Positions 45,281 through 55,200 of a stretch of 64,000 nt of DNA are shown here, piece by piece; position 1 is the first letter of the stretch, and each line of letters opens with the position of its first letter. The translations under genes were made by a program, and so were the position numbers. The notes under the pieces were generated by a model. The model did no database searches. It was not told where the DNA came from and was given only the letters and a program-made list of their open reading frames with translations. Source of the DNA: Tahibacter harae (lineage in GTDB: Bacteria > Pseudomonadota > Gammaproteobacteria > Xanthomonadales > Rhodanobacteraceae); NCBI RefSeq assembly GCF_024437735.1, contig NZ_JANFQO010000019.1, positions 40,433 to 104,432 of the forward strand, given 5' to 3'.

Positions 45281-46142
45281 TAACGGGGTCAGGTTAACTT
45301 CCACCAACCCCGCCAGCTATTTCTGACCGAAAAACCAGCGAGTGCTGCTGTTCACTGGCCAGGCCGGGCGATGAACTCTATTCATGGCCCGCCTGCCCCG
45401 ACTCGACCTACCCGGCATACCCCAGCACGTTATCCAGCGCGGCAACAATCCCTTGCCGTGCTTTCCCGATAGCGCCGACCGGCAGCGCTACCTGCACATC
45501 CTGCATGGCGCCCTGCCAGATACCGGCATGGCGCTGCATGCCTATGTGCTGATGAGCAACCGCGTTCATCTGCTGCTTGCGCCGCCGCGACTTGGTGCCG
45601 TGTCGTGTCTTATGCAGGCGCTTGGTCGCCGGTACGTTCGCGCGTTCAATTCCCGACGCGGACGGACGGGCACACTGTGGGAAGGCCGCTACGAGCCACG
45701 TCCGCGCGCGACGGACGCCCCTGCCCAATTCCCTTGCTCCAGCTGTGCATCACTGTGTGGCCAGCGTGACGATGTGCTTCCGTCACCCCATCCGGCCTAC
45801 ACTGCCCTGAGCACATCACGGACGGAGCGCGCAACGGCGTACCGGGCGCTGTTGGCGACGATCTTGCCGGACGACGAGTTGCAAGCCATCCGCAGCTATC
45901 TGCAACAACAACGCGCGCTGGGAAGAGATAGCTTCCGTGCAATGGTGGAGGCAAAAACTCGCCGCCTTGCCGGCATATGCTCCGCTCATCGTCCGGCATT
46001 GCGCAGGGGTAGTTGCAGGTCAACCTGACGCCGTTACGCGGTTACGTTTACAGATCGCCGTCGGCGAACGGCTTTTGCTCCAGCCATCGCACCGCGTCCT
46101 GCGTCAATCAGGGTCCAGGTGCAAGTTAACCTGACCCCGTTA
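45281..46142. mobile_element. 862-bp element with perfect 20-bp inverted ends, carrying a broken Y1 transposase
   Basis: The left end TAACGGGGTCAGGTTAACTT (45281-45300) and the right end AAGTTAACCTGACCCCGTTA (46123-46142) are exact inverted copies. Between them lies a defective REP-associated-type (Y1/HUH) transposase gene. An additional inner end (AGGTCAACCTGACGCCGTTA, about 46015-46034) sits just after the gene. It is the only transposase-containing member of a family with five further ~120-bp copies at 47223, 51007, 52049, 55553 and 58229. Confidence 0.85.
45384..46028 (+). pseudogene. Defective Y1/HUH (REP-associated type) transposase
   Basis: The open frame (214 codons) starts like active members of the family (MARLPRLDLPGIPQHVIQRGN) but two changes should kill it. 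The HUH metal motif reads SNRVHLLL, with Arg60 instead of His. The block that should hold the catalytic tyrosine (usual form Y-I-E-L-N-P-x-R-A) is missing: the sequence jumps from WEGRYEPRPRATD to SSCASLCGQRDD, suggesting an internal deletion of roughly 35-45 codons. The C-terminal part (LPDDELQAIRSYLQQQRALGR) is intact. The reading frame surviving the loss suggests recent decay or a second role. It could not mobilise the repeats itself. Confidence 0.85.
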
Positions 46143-46152
46143 GCGCACAGGC

Positions 46153-46911
46153 TCACGGGACCGGTGCGGGCGCGGCAGCTTCGAATCCGTCGCCGAACAG
46201 CGGGAGTTCCGGCAAGCCTTCGCCGGCGAGCGCCAGGACGAACGAGCCGGACGAACCCATGATGTCCAGTGTCATCGACGCGAGTCCGACTGCGGTGGGC
46301 CTGAAGGTGTAGGCCAGCGTGCAGCCGCCGAAGGCGCTGACCTCAAAGGGCGGTTCGGGACAGGTTCCGCCCGTGCGCACGAATGCGTTGACTACCGGCG
46401 ATGGCAGGAATTGCAGGACGTGCATCGGAACAACCCGATTGTTGAACAGGCTGGCCGTCAGCTCGGGACTGCTCGAACCCACTGGCACCGGCAGGTACCA
46501 GATCGATGGCGGTGTGATTTCCAGGTAGCCCAACGCGCCCTCCCCTGCCAGCCCGAAATTGACGCTGCTTCCTCCCGACAGGGTGACGGTGAGGGTTTGG
46601 TAGAACAGCTTGGCGGAGGTTGGCGTGAAGGTGTGTCCGATGGTGCAGCTGGCCTGCGGGGCCAGGCTGAAGGGCGCCGCGCCGCAGGTTCCGCCGGCGC
46701 GCGCGTAGACGCCGCTGGCCGGCGTCACCGCGACGATGTTCAACGACTGGCTACCCGTGTTTATGAGCGTCGTCGCCTTCGGCTCGCTGGTGGTGCCTAC
46801 GGCCTGATACCTGAAATCCAGTTGGCCCGGCGACGGAACAAGATCGGCCCTGGCACCAGCGGCCCCGCTCAACAACAAAATGCCCGGCAACAGACGAATG
46901 GCGCAATGCAT
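46153..46911 (-). CDS. Secreted Ig-like (choice-of-anchor/ASH-type) protein with F-x-D-G-F-E tail
   Basis: 252 residues; signal peptide about residues 1-22 (cleavage near AGARA). Two homologous Ig-like beta domains follow, each with the pattern TLxNTGSxxLNI...GGTC...FxxxxxxSCTxxxxFTPT, the form of choice-of-anchor D/HYDIN-like repeats; each domain has a cysteine pair. The C-terminus is PLFGDGFEAAAPAPVP, matching the tail motif of four other proteins here. The start at 46911 is chosen for its GAGGA site and signal peptide. It lies 10 bp from the end of the mobile element. Confidence 0.75.
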   Translation of the reverse strand: MHCAIRLLPGILLLSGAAGARADLVPSPGQLDFRYQAVGTTSEPKATTLINTGSQSLNIVAVTPASGVYARAGGTCGAAPFSLAPQASCTIGHTFTPTSAKLFYQTLTVTLSGGSSVNFGLAGEGALGYLEITPPSIWYLPVPVGSSSPELTASLFNNRVVPMHVLQFLPSPVVNAFVRTGGTCPEPPFEVSAFGGCTLAYTFRPTAVGLASMTLDIMGSSGSFVLALAGEGLPELPLFGDGFEAAAPAPVP

Positions 46912-47157
46912 GCAGGATTTCCTCGGAAATAGCCAGGGACCGGCGCACGGCCGCCGCATCGATTCGCAGTACGCGCAACGAGGTTTCCGGAACTCGCGGG
47001 AAATCGACCAGCACGCCCCCCACTTGAAGGAAATGCGGCGGGCAGATCGCTGCGCGGTTCCAGGCGGCCGGCACCTATCTCATTCAACGACAGATGCAGG
47101 CGAATACTGCCATTTGGTGAGGCTGCCCGGGCTCTTCGCGGGCGGAACACGCAGCGG

Positions 47158-47217
47158 CGGTTGCACCGGGCGCTCTTGGCCGACACCTTGCCGGACGAGA
47201 CACAAGCCATCCGCAGC
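47158..47217 (+). pseudogene. Fragment of the Y1 transposase 3' region
   Basis: About 60 bp encode HRALLADTLPDETQAIRSR in one frame, clearly matching YRALLATILPDDELQAIRSY of the transposase at 45384. It directly precedes the repeat at 47223, so this copy is a shrunken version of the larger element with most of the gene lost. The 250 bp between 46912 and 47157 contain no recognisable gene. Confidence 0.75.
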
Positions 47218-47222
47218 CGCGC

Positions 47223-47343
47223 AAACGGGGCCAGGTTAACTTACAGCGACGCCAAGCTGGCGCCGGACCATGTGCAGATCGGACGTGGCGAAGCGGCTTT
47301 CGTTCCGACTGTCGCGGCGCAGGAAGTCAACCTGACCCCGTTA
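47223..47343. repeat. Inverted-end repeat (MITE-like), copy 2
   Basis: About 121 bp: left end AACGGGGCCAGGTTAACTT (47224-47242), right end AAGTCAACCTGACCCCGTTA (47324-47343), internal block shared with the other copies (GTGCAGATCGGACGTGGCGAAG). The last three bases are the TAA stop codon (minus strand) of the sulfotransferase gene. Confidence 0.85.
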
Positions 47344-48915
47344 ATCTACACCGAGCCCTTGCCGCAACGGCTCAAGGCAGCGCGCATAGGCTTGCCAGCG
47401 GCCGACACTCGCGCGATTCACGGTGCCGCGCGCCTGCACGGAACTCAGCGTCCTGATCGACCGTCCGCGCCAGCGCGCGGGATCGATGACGCCGTCGTCC
47501 CACGCCAGTCCGCAGAAGTCAAACACACGGCGCGAGGTTTCGCGCGGATCGGCGACGAGGTCTTCGTAGTCGACGTCAAGCACGAAGCCTGGAAACGCGG
47601 CATGCCAGTGCGCCATGAGATCGCGGTAGAGGCCGTGGTAATGGGCGAGGTCGTCCATGCCGTTGGCGTGGGCGATGGCTTCCGGAAACGTTTCGCGCAG
47701 GTTGGCGAAGCAGACATCCAGGGGGTTGCGGCGCAGGTGCAGCACCTTGGCGTCGGGGAAGGCGCGCCGAATGGCACCGACGAGCTGAAAGTTGTCCGGC
47801 CGTTTCTCGGTGACGTGGGTGGCGGTGCCGATGGCGTGGTGGCCTTCGGCCATGAACGATTCCCGTACGCGCGCGTAATCGAGCTGCGGCAGGCGCTGCG
47901 CGAGAACCTCGTCGATGAGGACGGGGCAGTAGTAGTCGGCGGCATGGCGCAGCGCGGCGGTGAGGCGCGGCGATTCGCCGTAGGTATGCACGCCGGCATG
48001 CGCGCCGAGCATGCTTTCAAGCAGGGTGGTACCGGAGCGGTGCAGGCCGACGATGAAGATCGGGAGGTGATCGGTACGTTGGGGGCCGGACGCAGCCATG
48101 GCCGGCGTCTGCGGGGCTGCGGCGGAAGCATTGATCGGCTGCTTGAGCAGCGCGAACAGGCGCTCGTGCCGTGCACGATCGTAGGGTGCGCGGGCACGGG
48201 CGGAAGCGCAGGCGGCGGACAGGGCCTGCCACGCGGCGTCGGTGTCGCCGAGGTCGTCCAATTCCTTGAACAGCGCGTACAGCAGCAGTTCGCGGTCGCG
48301 CGGATCGAGCGGGCGCTGCAGGCGCTCGCGCAGCACGGCGACATGGTTGGCGTCCGCGGTCTGCCGGCGCAGGCGCGCTTGCAGCCAGTAGCCCATCGCC
48401 GACTCCTGCGGTGTGCCGAGGACCTGATCGAGGTCGGCGCGGGCGTCGTCGAAAGCACCGGCGTACTGGCGGATCAGTGCGCGGTTGACGCGGCATACGC
48501 CGTCGCCGGGCGCGGCGGCGACGGCGGCATCGGCCCAGTCGCGGGCGAGGCCATCCGCGCCGATCGCGCTGAGCGCGGCGGCCGTGCGTGCCTGGTCTGC
48601 GGGTGCGAGCAGGGCGCGATGCGGATAGGTCCGCGCCCAGTCCGCAAGTGCATCGTGCGCGGCGAACAGGCGCAAGCCTTCGACGACATCCGGAGCCAGC
48701 GCCGCCGGCGCGATGCGATCGCGCACAGCCGCCAGGAAACGCGCGCGCGCCGCCACGTAGCGGCCGCTCAGCAGCTCGACGCGCGCGCGCAGCAGTTCCG
48801 GTTCGATGTCGCGCGGGGATTCGGCCTGCCAGCTGTCGAGAATGACCAGGGCCGCATCGAAGCGGCCCTGGCCGACATGGCCGTCAATGCGACGGCGGCG
48901 TCGTTCGTCGCGCAT
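47341..48915 (-). CDS. TPR-containing sulfotransferase
   Basis: 524 residues. About 270 residues of tetratricopeptide-like helical repeats are followed by a sulfotransferase domain. The PAPS 5'-phosphosulfate loop is in IFIVGLHRSGTTLLESML, the 3'-phosphate-binding Arg/Ser region is LHLRRNPLDVCFANLRETF, and a late RGTVNRASVGRWQAY is typical of the family. Such enzymes sulfate tyrosines or glycans; TPR-fused bacterial forms often act on peptides or polysaccharides, substrate unknown here. The stop codon is provided by the end of the repeat at 47223-47343, so the native C-terminus may have been slightly altered. Confidence 0.9.
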   Translation of the reverse strand: MRDERRRRRIDGHVGQGRFDAALVILDSWQAESPRDIEPELLRARVELLSGRYVAARARFLAAVRDRIAPAALAPDVVEGLRLFAAHDALADWARTYPHRALLAPADQARTAAALSAIGADGLARDWADAAVAAAPGDGVCRVNRALIRQYAGAFDDARADLDQVLGTPQESAMGYWLQARLRRQTADANHVAVLRERLQRPLDPRDRELLLYALFKELDDLGDTDAAWQALSAACASARARAPYDRARHERLFALLKQPINASAAAPQTPAMAASGPQRTDHLPIFIVGLHRSGTTLLESMLGAHAGVHTYGESPRLTAALRHAADYYCPVLIDEVLAQRLPQLDYARVRESFMAEGHHAIGTATHVTEKRPDNFQLVGAIRRAFPDAKVLHLRRNPLDVCFANLRETFPEAIAHANGMDDLAHYHGLYRDLMAHWHAAFPGFVLDVDYEDLVADPRETSRRVFDFCGLAWDDGVIDPARWRGRSIRTLSSVQARGTVNRASVGRWQAYARCLEPLRQGLGVD

Positions 48916-48935
48916 GGCCGGCTAGCGCGGCGTGC

Positions 48936-50609
48936 TCATCGTTTTGGCGGCACCGCGAGCGCGGCGCGTTCGCCCGGGTTGCGCATCGTCGGCGATGGCG
49001 CCGAGCGGGACGTCCGGAACGCCGGCACATCGGCATGCTGCTCGAAGTCGTCCTTGAATAGCGACACTTCGCTCAGCAGCGACACATGCGGCACGCGCTG
49101 GAAACTGGCACCGAAGGTCGAGAGGTTTGCCCAGTCGCCGCCGGGGATGGTCGGCCAGTTCACCCAGTTCGCGGTATCGACGTAGCGGCCCAGGCTGAGC
49201 TGCAGGGGCATCGCGCCGCCACCGGTCGGTTCGACCACGCTGACAAAATACGTGCCCGGTGCGAGCGTCTGCGGCCCGCCGACGAATTTCACATCGTAGA
49301 TGCCGCCGATATAGGTGCTGACGATGGCCTGCGTCGTGGCGATCACTGCCGCCGGCTTGCCGTTGGCGTCGGTCGCGCGAAGGTTGGCGACCACGTTCTG
49401 GCCCGGCCAGGGGTTCGGCGGATCGGGCGGTGCCGGATCGGTCACGGAGCCCATGGCAAAGCGGATGCCCTCGAACGTGGCGGTCTGGGTCAGGGTGTAG
49501 GAGGTGCCCAGTTCGCCGCCGTTGCCCGCTCCGATGCCCAGCGTGCCGGACACGGCGCCTTCGTGGCGGCTCCAGACGTTGTCGCCGATCGTGGTCACGG
49601 CCGTTGCCACCACGTTGTTGCCCGGATCCGCGTCCTGCGCGTTCTGGTCCGACGTGGCGGTATACGTCACGCCCCAGGTGCCCGGCGTGGACAGCACCAC
49701 CGGCGGCGTGAAGGCGATGGTCTGCGTGGCGTTGCCCGCGAAGGTAGGGATGCTCGCGGCGGTCAGCGGCGCACCCGACGGCGCACTGTCGAGCGTGGGC
49801 TGCGCCGTGGCGGCGACATTGGTCAACGGCGTACCGCCGACATTGCGGACCGTGACCTTGTAGTTCGCATCGACGCTGATGCCTGCGGGCACGCGGGGAT
49901 ATTCCACCGCGAACGGCGGGGTGGCGGCCACAGCCGCGAGATCGACCGTGCTGGTGGTGACTGCGATGTCGTCTACGACCAGAAGGAACTTGTCGGTCGA
50001 CGTGAGGCGGAAGCCGACGTAGATCGTCTGGTTGGCGTACGGCGCCAGGTCCACGGAACGGCTGGCCCAGGCGGTCGCTTCGGCGGCATTGCTGTACACG
50101 ACAGTGCTGTTGGTGATCTGATTGCCGATCACGCCCGTGCCGCCCGTGGGGACGGTCGGTGCCGTCATGACGCGCACTTCGTAACCGTCGAGATAGTCCG
50201 GGTCGTAATTTCTGGCGCGCCAGGACAGCAAGCTGCCGGGCGGTAGCGGGCCGATGGCCGGCGTCCACATCCAGTCGTTCGCCGTACCTGCCGGGGAGTA
50301 CCAGGAGGTGGCGAAGGCGACGCAATTGGTGACGTCGAGCTGAAAATCCTCGCGCACTTCCCAGGCTTCGTTGACGTAGGCGACAGCGCTCGCGGGCGTA
50401 CGGTTGTCCACGTTGCGCAGCAGCCATCCGCTTGGGAAGGGATAGGTGCCTGCGCCGCCGGTACCGCTGCAGCGCAGCACGGGCTGCTGGGTATCAGGAT
50501 CGATACGGGTCTGGAAGTCTTCCAGGAACAGCGTAGCTGCCATCGACGATGACGAGAACGCGAGAGCGACGGCGGTCGCCAAGGCATGGCGACGCAACAA
50601 GTAAGACAT
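48936..50609 (-). CDS. Secreted protein with choice-of-anchor J (cleaved-adhesin-like) domain
   Basis: 557 residues. Signal peptide ends near SSSMAA; then an anchor-J/MAM-like jelly-roll domain (FLEDFQTR ... GWLLRNVDNRTP ... NEAWEVREDF ... ATSWYSP ... DDIAVTTS), then a CARDB-like Ig domain (VTVRNVGGTPLTNVAA) and a further beta domain. SLFKDDFEQ lies 34 residues before the end, a member of the shared tail motif, here followed by a basic Pro/Arg-rich extension. Of two start codons 6 nt apart the second (50609) has ideal spacing to AGGGG. Likely an extracellular adhesin or substrate-binding protein. Confidence 0.75.
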   Translation of the reverse strand: MSYLLRRHALATAVALAFSSSSMAATLFLEDFQTRIDPDTQQPVLRCSGTGGAGTYPFPSGWLLRNVDNRTPASAVAYVNEAWEVREDFQLDVTNCVAFATSWYSPAGTANDWMWTPAIGPLPPGSLLSWRARNYDPDYLDGYEVRVMTAPTVPTGGTGVIGNQITNSTVVYSNAAEATAWASRSVDLAPYANQTIYVGFRLTSTDKFLLVVDDIAVTTSTVDLAAVAATPPFAVEYPRVPAGISVDANYKVTVRNVGGTPLTNVAATAQPTLDSAPSGAPLTAASIPTFAGNATQTIAFTPPVVLSTPGTWGVTYTATSDQNAQDADPGNNVVATAVTTIGDNVWSRHEGAVSGTLGIGAGNGGELGTSYTLTQTATFEGIRFAMGSVTDPAPPDPPNPWPGQNVVANLRATDANGKPAAVIATTQAIVSTYIGGIYDVKFVGGPQTLAPGTYFVSVVEPTGGGAMPLQLSLGRYVDTANWVNWPTIPGGDWANLSTFGASFQRVPHVSLLSEVSLFKDDFEQHADVPAFRTSRSAPSPTMRNPGERAALAVPPKR

Positions 50610-51006
50610 AGGCATCCCCTAGAAATGGACGGTCGAACACGCGGCGCCCCGCCTCTGGCGGCCGGCTTCGATGGCTGTCCACGCACACGGGCCAAAGGCT
50701 CGAAATGGACGCTCCGGCGCGTTCCGCCCGGACGCTACCAGAAAAAAATCCCGAAACGTATGGGACCAAGGGTGGGTAGGGATTTGCGGCCTTCGACAGT
50801 CGCGCGCTGGGCGCTGGTCACGACAGGCGGCGCGCTTTTGCGCCTGGGCACGCTGCAGCCGAAATGGGCGCTCAACTTGCGTGCGGCACTATCGCAGCCG
50901 GTCTACAGCCGCAAAACCTCCGCCACTGCGGAGGTTCACGCCGTGGTCGCGGTCATCTGTACCGCACGTCGCGTAGGGGCCGCGCAGGCGCGCGCGAAGC
51001 TGTGAC
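50610..51006. other. Intergenic region with an orphan terminator
   Basis: No convincing gene between the anchor-J protein and the repeat at 51007; open frames are low-complexity. It contains the terminator described at 50911-50936, which no present gene explains. Confidence 0.35.
50911..50936 (-). terminator. Orphan rho-independent terminator
   Basis: AACCTCCGC-CACT-GCGGAGGTT is a perfect 9-bp stem with a TTTT run on the minus-strand side. No gene on the minus strand ends just upstream of it (51237 onward is a plus-strand gene), so it may be left over from a deleted gene. Confidence 0.6.
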
Positions 51007-51127
51007 AAATGGGTCAGATCAACTTGCGGCGAGGCCAGGTTGTCCCCGGACGAACCGCAGATCGTACGTCGGCGAAGCGGCGTTTACTCCGGCCGTTGCA
51101 CCGTAAGAAGTTACCTCACTCCGTTAA
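51007..51127. repeat. Inverted-end repeat (MITE-like), copy 3, degenerate
   Basis: Left end GGGTCAGATCAACTT (51011-51025) and right end GAAGTTACCTCACTCCGTTA are eroded forms of the family ends. The interior (TTGCGGCGAGGCCAGGTTGT ... GCAGATCG) resembles copy 6 at 58229 more than copies 2, 4 and 5, so at least two sub-families exist. Confidence 0.65.
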
Positions 51128-51236
51128 TCGAAACGCCACTCCGCAGTCAGACGATTCCGACCGCAAGAAACAGAGTGCCCGATGCAATCCGCGCAGCTAC
51201 CTTGCGGCGGAGAACGAACGCAGAAGGGTTCCCCCT

Positions 51237-51986
51237 ATGAGCATGCTTTCCGGCAAGGTTGCCCTTGTCACCGGCGCATCGTCGGGTATCGGACGGGCAG
51301 TAGCACTGCTGTTCGCGGCGCAGGGTGCGGCCGTGGTATTGACGGCCCGACGCGAAGCTCAGCTTGACGCAGTCGCCTCGGCAATCCGCAACGCGGGCGG
51401 CCGCGCCCATGTATCTGCCGGCGACATCAGCCGGGCAGAAACCCATGAAAGGCTGGTGGCGGTGGCCCTGCGCGAATTCGGCGGCCTGGACATCGCCGTC
51501 AATAACGCCGGCACCGTGGGGCCGCTCAAGCCGCTCGCGGAAATCACACCGGAAGACTGGCAGCAAACGCTGGCCACCAACCTGACCGCCGCCTTCCTCG
51601 GCGCCCGCAGCCAGATACCCGCTCTGCTGCAACGCGGCGGCGGCGCGCTCGTATTCACCTCCAGCTTCGTCGGCACCAGCGTGGGCCTGCCCGGCATGGC
51701 GGCCTATGGCGCGTCGAAAGCCGGCCTTATGGGCTTGGTGAAAGGCATTACCGCCGATTACGCCGCGCGAAACATCAGGGCCAATGCTTTGCTGCCCGGC
51801 GGCGTGGATACCGCGATGGCAGGTGACCAGAGCACGAAGGACTGGGCCGCCGGATTGCACGCCCTGAAGCGGATCGCACAGCCTGAGGAAATCGCGTCGG
51901 CCGCGCTTTTCCTGGCCGGGCCGATGGCGAGCTTTGTGGCGGGATCGGCGCTTTTTGTGGATGGGGGGAATGCGGCGGTGAAATGA
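51237..51986 (+). CDS. Short-chain dehydrogenase/reductase
   Basis: 249 residues, complete classical SDR: coenzyme motif TGASSGIGRA, NNAG, catalytic S-Y-K with SSFVGTS and YGASKAG, and C-terminal FVDGGNAAVK. The basic residues after strand 2 (LTARREAQL) favour NADP(H). AGAAGGGTTCC before the ATG gives a reasonable ribosome-binding site. It sits alone between two copies of the mobile repeat, so it may have been moved as a cassette. Substrate unknown. Confidence 0.92.
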   Translation: MSMLSGKVALVTGASSGIGRAVALLFAAQGAAVVLTARREAQLDAVASAIRNAGGRAHVSAGDISRAETHERLVAVALREFGGLDIAVNNAGTVGPLKPLAEITPEDWQQTLATNLTAAFLGARSQIPALLQRGGGALVFTSSFVGTSVGLPGMAAYGASKAGLMGLVKGITADYAARNIRANALLPGGVDTAMAGDQSTKDWAAGLHALKRIAQPEEIASAALFLAGPMASFVAGSALFVDGGNAAVK

Positions 51987-52048
51987 GGCACAACCGGCCC
52001 GCTGTGCTGCTGCGACACCGGCCTGCCAAGTTCGACACGAACACGAAC

Positions 52049-52170
52049 AAACGGGGCCAGGTTAACTTACAGCTAAGCCAAACTGACGTCAGGCCATGCC
52101 CAGAGCAGGCGCCGGCGAAGCGGCATTGCGTCGGCTGTCGCGGCGCAGGAAGTTAACCTGACCCCGCTAA
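52049..52170. repeat. Inverted-end repeat (MITE-like), copy 4
   Basis: Left end AACGGGGCCAGGTTAACTT (52050-52068), right end AAGTTAACCTGACCCCGCTA (52150-52169). The interior has the shared GTCGCGGCGCAGG block next to the right end. About 85 bp separate it from the following large secreted-protein gene. Confidence 0.8.
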
Positions 52171-52255
52171 CGCCCTTGGGGGGTGGCGGCGCCAAATACG
52201 TCTTCGGCGGTGAGGCCGCTTTCGTCGCGGCAACCCTTGCCGGAGTAAGACACCC

Positions 52256-55200
52256 ATGCGCCGCTTTCACCAGACCGCAGATCCATGCTCGGCTTCGCGC
52301 CGCACATCAGCACTGATCCTGCTTTTCATGGCAACCGCCCTGCCGGCCCAGGCAGACTGGCGCGCGCTGGCGCCGCAACCCCAGCAGAAACCGCTCAGCC
52401 CGAACAACTACCTCGTCGGCGCGGGCGGCAGCCTGTGGAGTTTCAGCAATGACGGCGTCCGCCTCACCCAGGCCGACGGCAGCACCCGCGTGGTCACGCG
52501 TGAAAATTACGTACGCGGCCAACGGCTGGCCGATGGCGGCGCGCTGCTCTACTCCACCTGCCATCTGCAGCGCGTCGATGCGCAGGGACGAGTGGGCTGG
52601 CGCACCCCCGTCGCGTCGCCGCCGGAAACGTCCTGCTACGGCTTTGCCGCACTCGCCAGCGGCGCCGCCTGGCTCAATCGCGGCTTGCAGCTGAACGCGT
52701 TCGACGCGCACGGCCTGCAGACCGCAACCGTTACTCCCCGCAACAACACGTTCTTCGCCTCGATCGCGATGCTGCCCGGCAGCGGCGACGTGGTCGCCGC
52801 GCTGAATCCGCAGCCCATGGTGGGTACGGGCCCCGCCGTGCTGACGCGCTACAACCAGCGCGGCGTAGCAATCTGGAGCTGGAGCAGCGCCGTCCCCGCC
52901 AGGCTGGATCACGTCACGCTCAGCAAAGACGGCGCCATCCTTGCTGCACTGCATAACTACACTGAACCCGGCCTTTCACGGCTGCAACGCTGGAGCGGCG
53001 ATGGCACGCTGAGCTGGAGTCAGCTGCTGCCCGCGCAGGATGCCGACGTACACGCCATTCTCCCCGCTGCCGGCGGCGAGTCCTACGTGTTCACCGGTGG
53101 GCCACGGGACTCACCACCGACTGCCACGCGCAATCTGCTGCGCGTGGCCCGTGACGGCAGCATCCGCTGGCGCCAGTCCATTAGCTGCACGCCATTCTCA
53201 TATGACCGGGTGCAGCCCGATGCCGACGATGGACTGGATGTGCTTTGCCCGGGCGCACCTTTGCAGCTTTCGCAACTGTTGCACTGGACCGCCAACGGCA
53301 GCAGCACACCACTGGATCTGCAACGGGACACGACGCCGAGATCGCTGCACAGGCTGGATGACGGCAGCCTGCTTGCGCTGGGCTCTGACGGCTATCGGAA
53401 CCGCAGCTTCGTGATACGCAACGGCCAGATCAGCGCGCATGCGGTGGACAGCGCCCAGGTGGCCGCTCCCGTCGTGCTGTTTGCACAGCATATCGCCGCT
53501 GACGGCAGCAGCTATATCGCTACGCGGCCCGACCCGACCCAACGCAACGAGTACGCGCTGAGCAAGTTCAGCGCATCCGGCGCACTGCTGTGGACACGCT
53601 CGCGGCCGAACAGCCCCCGCTCTACGGCGCATAGCGTGCTCACGGCCGGTTCCGGCAAAGTCTGCATTGCCGAAGGCAGGAAGGACACATGGCGCGAGGC
53701 GCAAGAGCTCGCCTGTTTCAACGATGCAGACGGCAGCCCGGCCTGGACGGCAGCACTGACACCGGAGTGCGACGCGCTATCACTGCGCATACTGGCCGAC
53801 GGCCGCGTGATAGCGGTCACCAGCAACTTCGCCAGCTACTTATTCGGCTCAATGCTGCACCGCTACAACGCAGACGGACAGCCGCTGGCCATCATCAGCG
53901 ATGATGCCGCAAGCCAAGCGAGCACGGATTCCGCCGGCCGCACTACCATTGTCACGAAAAAATCTATTGTCCAATATGCGTTCGACGGCACGATCAATTA
54001 CCGGATTGATCATCCTATCTATTATCCCGAGTCCTTCCCCCAAATGGTCACTGCAGCCGATGGCAGCGCCTGGCTCATCGAAGACTGGAATCGCCAGGGC
54101 CCCCGGCTCCGGGCCCTGCGCCCCGATGGCAGCACACGTTGGGTGGCAGATACGGGCGTCGCCGCTCCATCCGAACAGCACACACTGGTCGCGGCCGGCG
54201 ATGCGGTCTATCTGATGCTGCAGGCGCGCTACACCCCTGACGCGCTGAACGAAAGCCATCTCATCAAATTCTCCGCAGCCGACGGCACGGAGCAGTGGCG
54301 TCAGATTTCGCGCAATCCACGCAGGAGTAACAGCGGCGACGGCCGCTTCGCGCTTTCTCCCGATGGCAACCACGTCCTTCGCATCCATGCCTGGTGGCAC
54401 GACCGCCTGCGCCTGGAACGCCTGCGCAGCAGCGACGGGCAGCTTGAGCAGGAACGCTTCGTCGCCTGCGATACGCGCTGCCTGGATCCAATCGAACTGC
54501 TGGCCGTAGATGCCAATGGCACGGCGCGTGCCGCACTGCATCTGCTCGACGCCAACGCCGGGGCTACGGCGGCGGTACTCGCCGTCGATCACGCCGGCGC
54601 CCCCGGCGCACCGACACGCCTGGACCAACCCGGCATCGCCGGTGCCTGGTATTCGCCCTATGCCAACGGCGAAGGCATCGCGCTGGACTGGCTGGCGGCG
54701 CAACGCACCCTGTTCGGTGCGTGGTTCACCTACACCACCCGCGGCGGCAACGATCCGGCCCAGCTGCGCTGGTACACGATACAGGCCGGCGATATTCCGG
54801 CGAATGCGGCTTCCGTGCAGTTGCCTATCCTGGAAACTACCGGTGGCAATTTCGACGCCGGCCCGCCCGCATCGCCGATCCGCGTAGGCACTGCCGAGCT
54901 GAGTTTCGACGATTGCGACACGGCGACCTTGCGCTATGACTTCGATGCGGGCCACAACGACGGTGTCGACGGCAGCATCACCCTGTCACGCCTCGTCGCC
55001 GCCACCGCCGACTGCATCCAGGCCGATGGCAGCACGCGCCCTGGCACCGGCATACGGCCGCCCCAAGGCGGCTTCGAGGCACGCATGAGCGGCACCTGGT
55101 TCGAAGAAGCCACCAGCGGCCAGGGCCTGCAGTTCACGATCCAGCCCGGCGGCAGCTTCTTCGCCCCCTGGTTCACCTACGATCCGCAAGGCCAGGGCAA

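Noticed and set aside
45384..46028. Active transposase for the 45281 element
   Set aside because: One HUH histidine is replaced by Arg and the catalytic Tyr block is absent, so it is listed as a pseudogene.
47223..47343. The ~120-bp repeats read as small protein genes or riboswitches
   Set aside because: The six copies share inverted ends and drifting interiors with indels, and flank different gene types; a mobile element explains them better.
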